Positions 53,128 through 64,000 of a DNA stretch of 64,000 bases are shown piece by piece; position 1 is the stretch's first letter, and each line of letters opens with the position of its first letter. Below the pieces are notes generated by a model. It searched no databases, was not told where the DNA came from, and was given only the letters and a program-made list of their open reading frames with translations. This DNA is from Piscicola geometra. Its lineage: Eukaryota > Annelida > Clitellata > Hirudinida > Piscicolidae. The position numbers were made by a program, and so were the translations under genes. Location of the stretch: NCBI GenBank assembly GCA_943735955.1, contig OX030963.1:3073344-3137343 (forward strand). Reading direction: 5' to 3'.

Positions 53128-53900
53128 CTTTTTCATAACGGAAACTACAGAGCGCGTTCGCTTGTATTGTCGCATGATATCGAACGTAATATCAGCCGCA
53201 TCGTTTTTTACGCGTTGCTCTCGTGCACGGCGTAGTTGTAGCAGATGCTTCCTGCTTGCTTCGCGAAAAGCCACTCGCATTGCCAGGGCCGAGGAAGCAG
53301 ATTCAGCTTTCTTCTTCTGCACGATTAAAATTAAAGGTATAAGTTTTATAAAAAATAATTAATAACCTAATTTAATATAATATTTTAGGAAAACTTACCA
53401 TACGATATATTCCTTTTCGAAGGCGCCATAGCTCTCGCTGCATACTTTTAATCTTGCGCTGCATGCGCATCCGGGCACATCTCGCTTTGCGCTTCTCCCG
53501 ATCGCGAGCGGCGGAGCTCCAATTTTTAGTTGTGCCAGAACTTGATGTGCTGGTCGCAGAAACAGTAGTCAGTGATCTGGACACTTGAGGGGTACAGGTT
53601 CGCTGCAGGATAACTGGGCTACTGGTACTGGCAGCTACTGGTAGATTGAGGATAAGTGGAGAAGATTGAGCCTGCTGCTGCTGCTTATTTTATGACCGCT
53701 GCAGATGCTTTCTCTTTCGTACTTTCGTACTGCTCGCTTTCCGCGTACGGCGCCTTCTTAGATTCTCTGTACTTTTTGGCTGCAGTTCTTTTACGTTCAT
53801 TGTATATTTCTCTGTTTTCGTTTTCATTTTTTCTCGATAACGTTGAGGAGCTTCTTGGTTTATTTTTTTTGGTCAATTGGTGCCATCTAAAAAAAAAATA
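53128..53900 (-). CDS. Basic coiled-coil protein, transposon-like, unrecognised
   Basis: Pieces on the - strand: about 53880-53685 (NREIYNERKRTAAKKYRESK, probably preceded by MAPIDQ with an A-run frameshift), 53584-53399 (RDREKRKARCARMRMQRKIK, SMQRELWRLRKGIYRM) and 53316-53128 (KKKAESASSALAMRVAFREA and KNDAADITFDIMRQYKRTRS). The last two join with GT-AG in phase 0. The KR-rich, Leu-spaced pattern suggests a basic DNA-binding coiled coil. I have seen similar sequences in invertebrate transposon-like proteins but cannot name the family. A stop after AAVIK separates the first piece. Confidence 0.4.
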
Positions 53901-53949
53901 GTATTTGAAAAAATCTATATTATCAAGAAGTTCATAATAATGTATTCAT

Positions 53950-54950
53950 GTCCCAATTCTCATTATGAGAATCGAAACAATTAATGGTATTTAATTAATT
54001 GAAAAGCTTCATTACAAATATTATTAGACGACGTTCATATCAAAATACTTTTCAAACATTGCCTTATTCAATGAATAATATGAAACAATTTTAAAATATA
54101 CTGTAAAGTCGTGAAACCTAATACTAGTATAATGAGAATCAGGACATTTTGTGCTAACGTCAGGGTATGCATGATAGGATATGTTGATATTGTTCTATAA
54201 AAAACATAAGAGCCCGATATTATAAGTTTACCTTCCTATACCCATGAACTGTATTAATTTTAAAAAAATTAGAAGTTTAGTACTCACTTTGTTTCTTGAT
54301 AAATCACAATGCTCACGGGAAAAAAACGCTTGTTACAGAAGGGAGAAATTGTGAAAAAGAACAAAATAGTCGATAGCTGATATAAAATAATGTTTTTCAA
54401 AGTTGAAAGAAGCAAAACCACGTTTTTAGATAAGCCTACGACTGAATAAATCAAACCGGATAGAACTAACTAATACACAAACTTAAATATTTAATATTAA
54501 AGATCTGTTAGAAAATTTAAGACATGCGTTTTTAGGCTAATTTCAACTTTTGAATAGCTAGAAGGTATAATATAGTAATATTTATTATAACAATTTTACA
54601 TGGATAATATTTTTATATTTCTTTTCTTTTAAAAAATGCATCCAGTTTTTGATACGATTTTCCATTCTTTTGAAAAACAAGTAAGACGCGAAAATTGTAA
54701 GTATGTAATCGAATCTGGATTACCCCATATGTATATATTTTTAAAGATCAATTAAACAATTTTAACAAATAATATAGAGTATCATTTTAAAATTATTTAT
54801 AAAAAGCCTATTTCTTCTTTTATTTATTTTATAATTAAAAATAATTAAAAATAAGTTTAAAAAATCTATAAAAAGAAGACTTTTTCTCCTACAACCGGTT
54901 CAATTATTTCCTAATTACATAATTTTTCTCAATTAGTCATATAAGTTATA
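53950..54950. other. No gene seen
   Basis: AT-rich spacer between the caspase region and the copy 4 promoter. No recognisable blocks. Confidence 0.55.
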
Positions 54951-54954
54951 AATA

Positions 54955-55160
54955 ATATTTAATCAGTCATCTTGAGAAGATGATTTATGCAGATCAATTT
55001 ATACATACACTGAAACACAAACACACATTCATAAAGGTCGAGAAGAAGGATGTTGCCAGGGTATATAAGGGTGAAGCTTGAGATTCATACAGACATTTGA
55101 TTTGAAACCCTAAGAATCTATAATTAGATATTTCAAGGAAATTAATAGTTTTCAGAAACT
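54955..55160 (+). promoter_or_regulatory. Promoter region of GTPase copy 4
   Basis: TATATAAG at 55060-55067 in GTTGCCAGGGTATATAAGGG. Paralogous to 37245-37450 over the whole block. It keeps the TATA box better than the copy 2 promoter. Confidence 0.72.
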
Positions 55161-55385
55161 TAGTGCTACAAAATAGCAACATCGGAATTGGGAAAGTTGG
55201 TGGTCTTGGAAGCTGTAAGCGAGTGAAAACTTCGAAGAATATCTGTAAAGTGTTATAATGTTATCATCATTTTTATTATAATTATAACCATCATAACTAT
55301 CATCACCATCATAATCATCCTCAAAATCCCCACCATTATCATTACTTTTATCTTCACCATCGACATTATTTTAGGTATTGGCAGT

Positions 55386-55440
55386 ATGTCATAAGAGCCT
55401 GGACCCACACTCAAACCTAAGGACAGAACCACTTTTGAAG
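55386..55440 (+). pseudogene. Copy 4 first exon with early stop
   Basis: ATGTCATAAGAGCC aligns with ATGTCAAAGGAGCC of copy 2. The rest (LKPKDRT.FE then G|GTGAGT) is parallel. The stop at codon 3 prevents translation from this Met. Confidence 0.85.
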
Positions 55441-58400
55441 GTGAGTCTTGTGGTAATTTTATTTATCCATCGACTCATTCATTTATCCCTCGATTCTTTC
55501 ATCTAGTTTATTAATGGGTAATTCCACGTTGACTAGTAACTAGTCACTTGCCTTTCCTAGTGAATGGTTTTGTATCACTGTTAGTGTCACTGCTGCCGAA
55601 CTCAAGATCCTATAGCTGCATTTTATTGAATAAAGTCTAATTGAAAATTGAATAAAATAACTTGAATTAATGAAATCATTTTATTTCCTATTATTTTCTT
55701 TGAAATCTTGTGTTTGACGGAGATTTAAGTTAAAGTCAAGCGCGTGCGTCACATTGTCTTCTCTGAAACCATAACTAAATTACAACATTTTTGGCCTTAA
55801 AATAATTACTTACATTGAAAAATATAATGGAATATATTTAAAACCTATGGCTGTTTCTATGAAATAAAAATTAGAATACAATTTTTATTCTGTATTTGCA
55901 GTTTAGTAGAATAAGAATGTTGAAAACCCCTCTTTTTGATGGCTCTAGGATAAAAAGTCTTCCGGATGAAAATTCTTCAGAAAAAAACTTCAAGGAAATA
56001 ATCTTTAAGGAAAAATACGTATAGAAAACAATTTAATACTTTTATTTAATATTTGTTCTATTTTTTTCGTTCAATCTCGAAATAGCATTTGATTAAATTT
56101 GACTCGGCTGTTCTTGATTCGTCACTTTGAGACCAGTGAAAACGGCAGTGAAAATGAATAAAAAAAACAAAAAAGTTTCGGGAACGAGACGGGAAAAAAA
56201 TTTCAGGAACGGGACGGGAAGCAAATTCTGATGGCCCATCGAGAACGGGACGGGAAAAAAAATTAGGGAACGGGACGGAACTGGGATTGAAAAATCGCCC
56301 ATGTCCGACCTCTAGTATGTTGTCAAGGTGTGGTCTGTTATAATTGGTATTTAGAATCCTATATGTATATTTTATCAATGTGTGGTCTGGTATAATTGGT
56401 GTGTAGAGTCTTATATATGTAAATGTATGGTCTGGTATAATTGGTATGTAGAATCCTATATGTATATGTTGTCAATGTGTGGTCTGGTATAATTGGTATG
56501 TAGAATCCTATATGTATATGTTGTCAATGTGTGGTCTGGTATAATTGGTATGTAGAATCCTATATGTATATGTTGTCAATGTGTGGTCTGTTATAATTGG
56601 TGTGTAGAATCCTATATGTATATGTTGTCAATGTGTGGTCTAGTATAAGCTGAAACCGAAATTAAGCCAAAATTACAAAATTAGTTTGAGCGGAAACCGA
56701 AAAATGCCAAAAACTCTAAATTTAGATTCGAACGAAACCGAATTTCGGTCGGTCTCTAGTTATAATCATATAATGAAATATTTTTTTCCTTGCAAAGAAC
56801 ATTTTGTGCATGCCCAGATGTTGCAGCAGCCATGACGGGTAAACACTTAGGACTTATTGGGTCATTCTAAATAATTTCGACCAAAATAAATTCAATTTTG
56901 CACCCCCCTCTCAGAAATTTTTGAAACTTTTATGTTATACTTAGATACGTTGTCTATCAAAATGAAAAATTTAAAAAATAAATTTTTCAAAAAGTCGCCG
57001 AGTTATTGATCTCTAAAGTTCGCCGAAGTCAAAACCCTTTCACTATTCAATTTGAAATATCTCAGCTTATATTTATCAGAACGAATAATGTCGTTTACTA
57101 AAATGAAGGCATTCGAATGTTTTATCTAAAAATAATGTAATGGTCTAAATATAAATATAATAAAATTTTTTTTGGCGGTCGAAAGTTTGATCTTGAAATT
57201 TTCGATGTTGCCCCATAAATTTTGTCAATTTTTTTTTCTCTCAACATTTTTCTTAACCCTACTGCAAGAATACAAGTTTTAACTCTCCAACCTAAGTCTG
57301 ATTATTAGTTTATTCACCAATAGATGCTAATAGCAAAAAAATAAGTTTCACCATGTCATTAATGATGTTTTAAAAGAAGAAAACTATATCCAAGAAAGTG
57401 CATTTATTACGCGTTTATTTTTTGCACTGTGAGTGCTGAACAAAAAATTTGATTTTGCATACGGAAGCCAGATGGCTTTCTTGTGGAAAAGTTCTTACCT
57501 GTCTATTTGTTTCTCTGAAAAAGATTGAAGCGTTGTAGTACCACGACAACTTGGTCTGGTGGATGTTTTTAGCTCCAACAATATCTATCTTATCGCATAC
57601 TTTTTTAAATCTATTTTCGGTATTCTTAAGGAATTGAATCTGTCAGTGTGAGGAAAAATCAACAACTTGTATTATTTATTGGATCTATGCATTTCAGAAG
57701 AAGATTGTTGAGTGGCTGACAAAAACATGGGAAAAAAGATTTCATATTTTTTCAGCATTTTCAGAAGCAATAGAAAATGAAAACATTTCTGAGAATGAAG
57801 GGCATTGCTAACTGTTACAGTAAAAAATTATTTGAAGGTTCTTCTGAATATTCATCAGAATAAATCCTGATGAAAAAGATCCATGTCTTGGAAAATAATA
57901 GATGAGAAAACCTTCATGAAAATAATCTGCTCAACACAACGTTTGATGGTAAACCAGTGTTGTTCCAGTTAACTGTAACTGTAACTGAAATGGTAAATTA
58001 ACTGAAAAATATGATTCAGTTAACTGTAACTTTAACTGTAACTGTAATTCAATGCATAACTGTAACTGAAATAGAAACTGAAAAACAAGAATACTAACTG
58101 AATAGTAACTAAAAAATATCTACTTAAAAAATGGGAAGCGCTACAAGATAAAACATTGGCGGATGCACGTTATTGAGCAATAATATTATTAATTTATTTT
58201 ATTCTTCGAGTCCGATTATATTAATTTAGTGTTTTACATAGTTACTTTATTTTGACCAGTTGAATTATACAAATTTTTATGAAATGTTTAAGGTTAATAG
58301 CGGCAGAAAACAAGAAAATGCCGTATAGGCGTATTTTATTTACGAAGCTTCATGCGAAAAAAGCGAATGTCAGGTTTCAGAAGAGGATGATAATGATAAG

Positions 58401-61400
58401 GAGAATGTTACCAGGCAAGACACTGTAGTTGATAATTATTTACGTAATTACATTTTTAAATATTATTTACCAAGTTATGAGCATAATTTATAAGCCATTT
58501 AAATATTTTCAATTAAACAGTCGTAAATATATGCAAGTTCTATCATTAAGGTTCAGAGAAAATGATATCTTTGATAAAAGATTATAAGAACAATATAGAA
58601 GATCGAATTCGTGAAGATCTTCAAACTGGACATTGCTTTGTCATTAGCATGGATTGCTGGACTAAGACTTTCTGGACTTTCATGTCTCGGGATCTCAGCA
58701 TCTTTTTATAATCCATTTGGTCTGTATTATAAATAAAAATTCATTTTTTTAAATCTTGATTAACTTTAACTAACAAAAATAACTAAAACTGAAAATAGTA
58801 ACTGAAAAATTAAAATTTGCATAACTGTAATTTGAATAGTAACTGAAAAATTAAATTGTTCATAACTGTAACTTGAACTTGAACTGAAAAATCCGAACTG
58901 GAAAAGCACTGTGGTAAACTAATTGATTTATAAAATGATAATGGTTTAAAAGTTTGAAAGTTTTCAAAAAGTAAATTTTATGGATTTTGGATCAGAATGC
59001 GTCTTGAATATCCAGCGACGTTGATTAGGAAATTCTTCAATGACACTAATAAGAAGCAAAAATTGTGTCAATCAATTTGACTGACATAAAATATCGAAAT
59101 AATTTGCTCGTTAATTTTTAACCCATTTTTGCTCGAATCTTTTATTAACTTTATTTTAACGCTTTTCACATTAGAATATTTTTTTTTAAATTTTTTGTTT
59201 AGCACACAATTTGAGGTCTAATTTCGGTAAATTTATCTTTTTTTCTTCAATTTTTATTCTCTGCACAACAAATAAAATAAAGACCAACCGAAATTTTGTT
59301 CAGTTTCGGTTTCAGCACCGAAATTTTATATTTTCTTACTTTCGGTTTCGGATTAGTTTCTGTTTCGGCCGAAAACGAGCTTTCAGTTTCGGTTTAATTT
59401 CGGTTTCGCCCGAATAAAAATATCAGTTTTGGTTGGTCTCTAAATTAAAAAAAATATTTTTTTCAGTCATACTTTTCCTTTGATTTCTTTCTTCTTATTT
59501 CGTTTTTTTTCAATTTAACAAACCAACATTAAAGCTTTCTTCGTCCGTCACTATTTCTTTTAATTTTAACTTTCCAGCAGGTTTCAAAGAAACTTCTTCA
59601 TCTATTCTTTCTGGCACATCTTCAACATCGCTATCTTTCTTCTCCCGCCTTAGGAAAATGAATAATCAGTGAAAAATTTTAATAATATTTTTTATTTCAT
59701 CTTTAGCTTCTTTTAAAGTAGTTAACTTTTATGTTATTTCATTAGCATTACGTTTAGAGACCGACCGAAATTCGGTTCGGTTTTGGTTTCGGCGCCGAAA
59801 TTGTCAATTTTTTTACTTTCGGCAATTTTTCGGTTTCGGCCGAATCAAAATTTCCAATTTCGGCAAGTTTTCGGTTTCGGCCGAATTTTTTTTTGTAATT
59901 TCGGCTTACTTACGGTTTCGGCCGAAATGGATCTCATATTTACCGAAAACCCGAAATTTTTATTTATTTATGTAGTTTATCTGATATATTTGTATCCTCA
60001 ATCAAACTCGAACTATTAAGTTTGGGTTCGATTCTCATCTCTATTAGATATCTATTAGAGATCGTGGTTGATTGATTTATCAGTGTCATTAGACTAATTG
60101 TTCGAATAACATATACAAGCATCTGGAACAACAACCATTGTATTGAAATTTAAGTTAATTGCGGTACGTTCAATGATGATACTTAACAAAACTTTTTTTA
60201 ATAAATTTATTTTTAAAAACATTTGTTTACAAAAATGTTATTTTCAAAAGTAAGTATCTGTATTTCCTCAATCGAACTCGAACTATTAACTTTGGGTTCG
60301 ATTCTCATCTCTATTAGATATCGATTAGGTATCGTGGTTGATTGATTTATGGGTGTCATTTGACTGATTGTTCAAATGACATGTACAAGCATTTGGAATT
60401 CTAGATATCCTTGCTTAGATAAACAGTGTATACAAATCGAAAGCCCGAGAAGATTTGGCTTCGATTCATCAATTCAAAAATAAATGCAGGCGTATCTTGA
60501 AGAGCCTAGAATCAACAGAACATCCAACATTTTTGCGTATTGGCATTGCAGTCAATATTCATGTCTTGAGCCTGTTGCTCGAAAATACTTATCTGCACCC
60601 CTAACAAGTGTGGCTAGCGAGCAACTATTTAGTTCTGCAGGGAAAATCTACGCAGATCGTCGCAGAAACCTTCTTGGTGAAAATGTTTAAAAACAGTTAT
60701 TTCTTGCTTAAAGTAATCGTTTGTTTGGATTTATTAAACAGAAATTGTCATCATTCAATACTATTTTTTGATTTAAATAAACAATTATTTATGTTGTTGA
60801 ACAACTTTTATTGGCTTAAAATACACGATTGTTTGGATTTACTTATTAAACTGGCATTTTCATCCTTAAATACTATTTTTTTGTTTTTATAAAAGTTGGG
60901 AAAAATTTCGGTTTCGGCCGAAAATCTGATTACAATTTCGGTTTAATTTCGGTTTCGGCCGAAAATTGAATTTCAATTTCGGCATAATTTCGGTTTCGGC
61001 CGAAAATGGGATTTCAATTTTGCGCTAATTTCGGTTTCGGCCGAAATAAAAATATATGTTTCGGTCGGTCTCTAATTACGTTTAGGATCTTTAGATTAAG
61101 AAGAAAAATCAATTTAATCTGAAAAAGATTTAGTAAAAAAACTTGTAGCGGATCCTACCAACACTACCAGGTGGTAGCGTCATGATGAAAATTTTATGAA
61201 AAAACATTAAAAAAGAAAAAAAAGTAATAAAAAGTATAAAAAGCTAAGAAAGTAGTTAAGATATATATATAAAAACGTTTTCACTCACGAATTGAAGATT
61301 TAACAGTACAACAAAAAAAGCTATTTTTTAATTAGCTGAAAATAATGACATCTAAAGAAGTTTTAATTTTTTTAAAAATAGCAATAAATTTTTGAAAAGA

Positions 61401-63795
61401 AACAGTTAACAAAAGAAAAACCAATAAACATGAGCAATAACAAAGAATTAAAAATATTTTTGTATCTATAATAGAACTTTTTAAATAGCCTCATTTGTGC
61501 GGATGCTACCAGCTGGTAGGATAAAGGTTAAATAAGAAAAAAAATTCAATACACAAATACTTTTTCACAGAATTAAAGAGGTTATATTTTATAGGAATAT
61601 CTTTTTTATATATAACCATTATAGAAGTCAAAAGACCTGCGTGGTTTTTTAACTCCCCTAAACTAAAATAATATCAAGGAAGTTTCAATTTTCTTTAGGC
61701 AAAGCTGTGCAAATAGTGAAAGGAGTTAGAGACTTTTATGTTTTGGACAAAGATGCTCTGTCAAAAATTCTGCTGGATGCTCGAGTGAAGTCTTGCAAGG
61801 TGATGCTGTTGTCAGTGGCAGGGAACAACGAAATTTACAACATATTCCTTCTCAACTTCTTCTTCCGTTACCTCAACAGCCTCGATGTTAGAACCATCAA
61901 TGTTTTGTTCCATTTTTAATTGCGAAAGTTGTGATTTAAATGTTTGTTAAAGTTTGTTCATAAAGCTACCACTTTTGACAGGAGAATGGGGTGGCCAAAA
62001 AAGATTGGATGGGTGACAAGACCACTTCTCTGGAAGGATTCGAACTATATAAGCCCTCAGGCATCTCCATGTGGAGTCAACCTTTCTTTATCAAAAATCT
62101 TCAAGAAGAAGAGGTTTTGAAGTTTTTCCAATAAACTAGCAGTTTCCCTGATTAATAGGCAATTGTCAATCCACCTTTATAACTCTTTGCTGTTTACATT
62201 AAAATTCAACTTAAAAGCGTATTTTAACAAATTTTTTTAAATAACTTTTTTTCAAAAAAATTGAATCTTCAAAAATATGCAGTTAACCCTACACAGATTT
62301 GTATATTGCTGATGATCACTGAAAACTCGCTTTCATCAATAGGAAAAGAAACAGATGCCACTTTAGCCGCTCTGAGTGCCTTGCTAAGCTCAGTGCAGAT
62401 CTACAACATCGAAATCTTAATTAGCTTCAGAGACGAACCCGTCCAAGATGACCTTGACGAATACGAACTGAGTCAGCTCAGGGTCACACTCACTCATCTT
62501 TTAGTAAAGCGATATTTTCTTTTTTCTGTTCACTTTCATCTTTTTTGAATTTTTATACATCCTTTCCATTCACCCTTTTTCCTATTTTCTTTTTATTCAC
62601 TCTTCTGATTTATTTTCTTATTAACATTTTAACTTCAATTTTTATCATTTACTTTCTTTTTTTATTTCTCTCATTTTCTTTCTCTTCTATTCCGAAATTA
62701 AACTCAATTGTTGTAGTGAAGCATATTGTTTGTAAAACAGTTTTTTAAAATGACTTATAAAACTACTAACAACTAATAAAACCAATACAACAAGCTTTCA
62801 CTGACTTTGCTAATAAGGTGGAAAAAATATTTGAAAGCGAGTCATTTCAGGTCTGTTGGTGTTGTTGTGTCATTAGTGATGTTTTGTTGTTTATTAATAC
62901 CTGGCTATGCTCTTTGCCATCTCTAGCATAGTTCAACTAAAGAATATCAGGTTTCATCAGTCATCTACAAACGCACAGCAATTCATCTCTAGATTTATTC
63001 TGATGAATAAAACTGTTCCTTGTTGAGGCAACGATCGAGATTTTTTTTAAAGCAAAGTTTGTTTTTGCCTTTAAGTGCTTTTTTTTGGGGGATGTTAGTG
63101 CTGTTGTTTTTATGGTGTTGTGTCTTCTATCAACACGAGCCATTACCTACTTCAACAACAACAACAAAACAGACACAGTCACTGCACATCATAATGGGAC
63201 AAGGCTTCGGAGATGAAACAAATAGTCGGAAAAGACAGCTTAAACTGCTCCCAAGGATAAATCCGAATTACATCTACAAAGTTACTCGCATATAAATAAA
63301 ACAAACATACACACAAACGCATACACTTAAATTGGTCCACTTTTTATTTAATGTATTTCTAGGTAAATAAAAAATTTATCGAACAATTTTTTGGTATTTA
63401 AAATTTCTATTACAATTTTAGAAAGGCTGAATTACTGTAAATCTTGGACATACAATCACACAATCACACTAACGAACATACACAGAAGGAAAAAAAACAG
63501 CCCGGACAGCTGCCGATACCTCAAGGAAACCTGCACCAATGCTTCAAATACATCAGCTGGTCTAGAATCGATCTTGAAAAATTTCAATTAGAAACCAAAA
63601 TTCGAGGTGATAACCCCCAGACAATATCAACACTATTCTAAAAATTTAAGGGCGAATCACCAAACAGACTTAGATGCAGAGTTGCTGGAGCAAGTGCAGC
63701 GGCTGATCAAGAAACTGTTTCATCCAAGCAATCTTGTGCCAAAGCAAGTAAACCAATGTACTCTGCGTGCTGAAGAACTCATCCAATACTTCGAG
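55386..63795 (+). CDS. Atlastin-like pseudo-GTPase copy 4 (runs off right edge)
   Basis: Exons: 55386-55440, 61699-61886, 61982-62113, 62297-62482, 62794-62850, about 63179-63255, 63486-63606, 63668-63795. Every G motif is altered: P-loop GNNEIYNI, switch I KPSGIS, G3 ITEN, G4 region IIMGQG. The first exon has TAA as its third codon, where copy 2 has AAG. The exon D acceptor AG has become AA. The exon E donor appears lost. Exon frames are otherwise open and the block order matches copies 2 and 3. It is a pseudogene, or a strongly diverged gene using another start. It continues into (CTA)n at the edge. Confidence 0.75.
56130..56315 (+). mobile_element. hAT 3'-end fragment (family of 8657-10208)
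   Basis: GGGAACGGGACGGGAA subterminal repeats ending CATGTCCGACCTCTA. Truncated on the left. Confidence 0.8.
56325..56645. repeat. 52-bp tandem repeat
   Basis: About six copies of a unit starting GTGGTCTGGTATAATTGGTA, then GTAGAATCCTATATGTATAT, with period 52 bp in the right part. Confidence 0.92.
56649..56759. mobile_element. hAT end fragment, TAGAGACCGACCG family
   Basis: GCTGAAACCGAAATTAAGCC to GAATTTCGGTCGGTCTCTA. Only one end is present, fused to the 52-bp array. Confidence 0.75.
56780..57940. other. No gene seen
   Basis: AT-rich intron of copy 4 without recognisable coding blocks, arrays or terminal repeats. Confidence 0.5.
57955..58911. mobile_element. hAT element with AACTGTAACTGAA repeats
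   Basis: Ends CAGTGTTGTTCCAGTT and AACTGGAAAAGCACTG, flanked by a perfect 8-bp duplication TGGTAAAC (57947-57954 and 58912-58919). Subterminal TAACTGTAACTGAA repeats lie at both ends. Inside, near 58600-58710, are traces of a hAT core (HCFVISMDCWTK, FMSRDLSIFL). Confidence 0.9.
59278..59442. mobile_element. hAT MITE, TAGAGACCGACCG family
   Basis: 165 bp, ends TAAAGACCAACCG and GGTTGGTCTCTA, flanks AAATAAAA and AATTAAAA (one mismatch). TTTCGGTTTCGG repeats throughout. Confidence 0.82.
59755..61074 (+). mobile_element. hAT element, TAGAGACCGACCG family, longest copy
   Basis: Ends TAGAGACCGACCGAAATTCG and TTTCGGTCGGTCTCTA, flanked by a perfect 8-bp duplication ATTACGTT (59747-59754 and 61075-61082). 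Both ends carry TTTCGGCCGAAA palindrome repeats. A fragment of transposase is inside. Confidence 0.93.
60484..60690 (+). pseudogene. hAT transposase C-terminal fragment
   Basis: A 68-codon frame with YWHCSQYSCLEPVARKYLSA, then SVASEQLFSSAGKIYADRRR and NLLGENV. This is the canonical hAT dimerisation motif. The upstream catalytic part is missing, so the element is non-autonomous. Confidence 0.88.
61090..61690. other. No gene seen
   Basis: AT-rich end of the first intron of copy 4. GGATCCTACCAACACTACCA and GGATGCTACCAGCTGGTAGG are two similar words about 350 bp apart, perhaps ends of a small element. Confidence 0.4.
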
Positions 63796-63797
63796 GT

Positions 63798-64000
<203 letters not shown>

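Noticed and set aside
56325..56645. CRISPR-like array
   Set aside because: The 52-bp units are contiguous tandem copies with no unique spacers, in an animal genome.

Overview
This is a repeat-rich, AT-rich stretch of an animal (invertebrate metazoan) nuclear genome. The evidence is spliced genes with short GT-AG introns, animal-type atlastin, caspase and Sec23 sequences, an L2/CR1-type LINE with a matching tRNA-derived SINE, many hAT elements with 8-bp target duplications, piggyBac, pogo and gypsy remnants, and very long microsatellites. I cannot name the species. Exons were found by eye from conserved protein blocks. The exon edges given match GT-AG signals and codon phase except where stated.

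The core of the window is a tandem cluster of atlastin-like (GBP/atlastin branch of the dynamin superfamily) GTPase genes on the + strand. Copy 1 (2.5-21.1 kb) is the most canonical: it keeps the DTQG and RD nucleotide-binding motifs and the middle domain, and it ends in two alternative transmembrane tail exons. Its 5' exons lie left of the window or under the LINE at 1-2365. Copy 2 (37.7-44.35 kb) has a TATA box and first exon. Copy 3 (44.44-48.87 kb) follows only 88 bp later with no promoter or first exon of its own and joins copy 2 in phase. A caspase gene with SHGE and QSCRG catalytic motifs (49.9-52.0 kb) follows copy 3. Copy 4 (55.0 kb to the right edge) has a second copy of the same promoter and first exon. 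Copies 2-4 have lost, to different degrees, the P-loop, switch, G3 and G4 residues, so they look like pseudo-GTPases. Copy 4 also carries a stop codon and splice-site damage.

On the - strand, 25.45-28.93 kb, seven phase-consistent exons encode the middle of Sec23 (COPII coat). Its N- and C-terminal exons were not seen, and this block is GC-richer and full of different simple repeats.

The rest is mobile DNA. From left to right: an L2-like LINE with a 739-codon ORF open at the window edge; hAT elements at 3610-6510, 8657-10208, 11351-11539, 37913-38942, 57955-58911, 59278-59442 and 59755-61074; a pogo-like deletion derivative with 25-bp terminal repeats (12723-14074); a TIR element with a 463-codon ORF (23424-25320); a broken gypsy integrase with a probable 3' LTR (33.65-34.86 kb); a piggyBac remnant (40641-42218); and several LINE fragments. 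The same intron positions in the GTPase copies carry (CTA)n and (GT)n microsatellites, which confirms that the copies arose by tandem duplication.

The most interesting possibility is that the unit at 37.7-52.0 kb is a single gene encoding two decayed atlastin/GBP-like GTPase domains followed by a caspase. The splice phases allow this, apart from one junction inside the caspase. It is an inference that needs transcript data.
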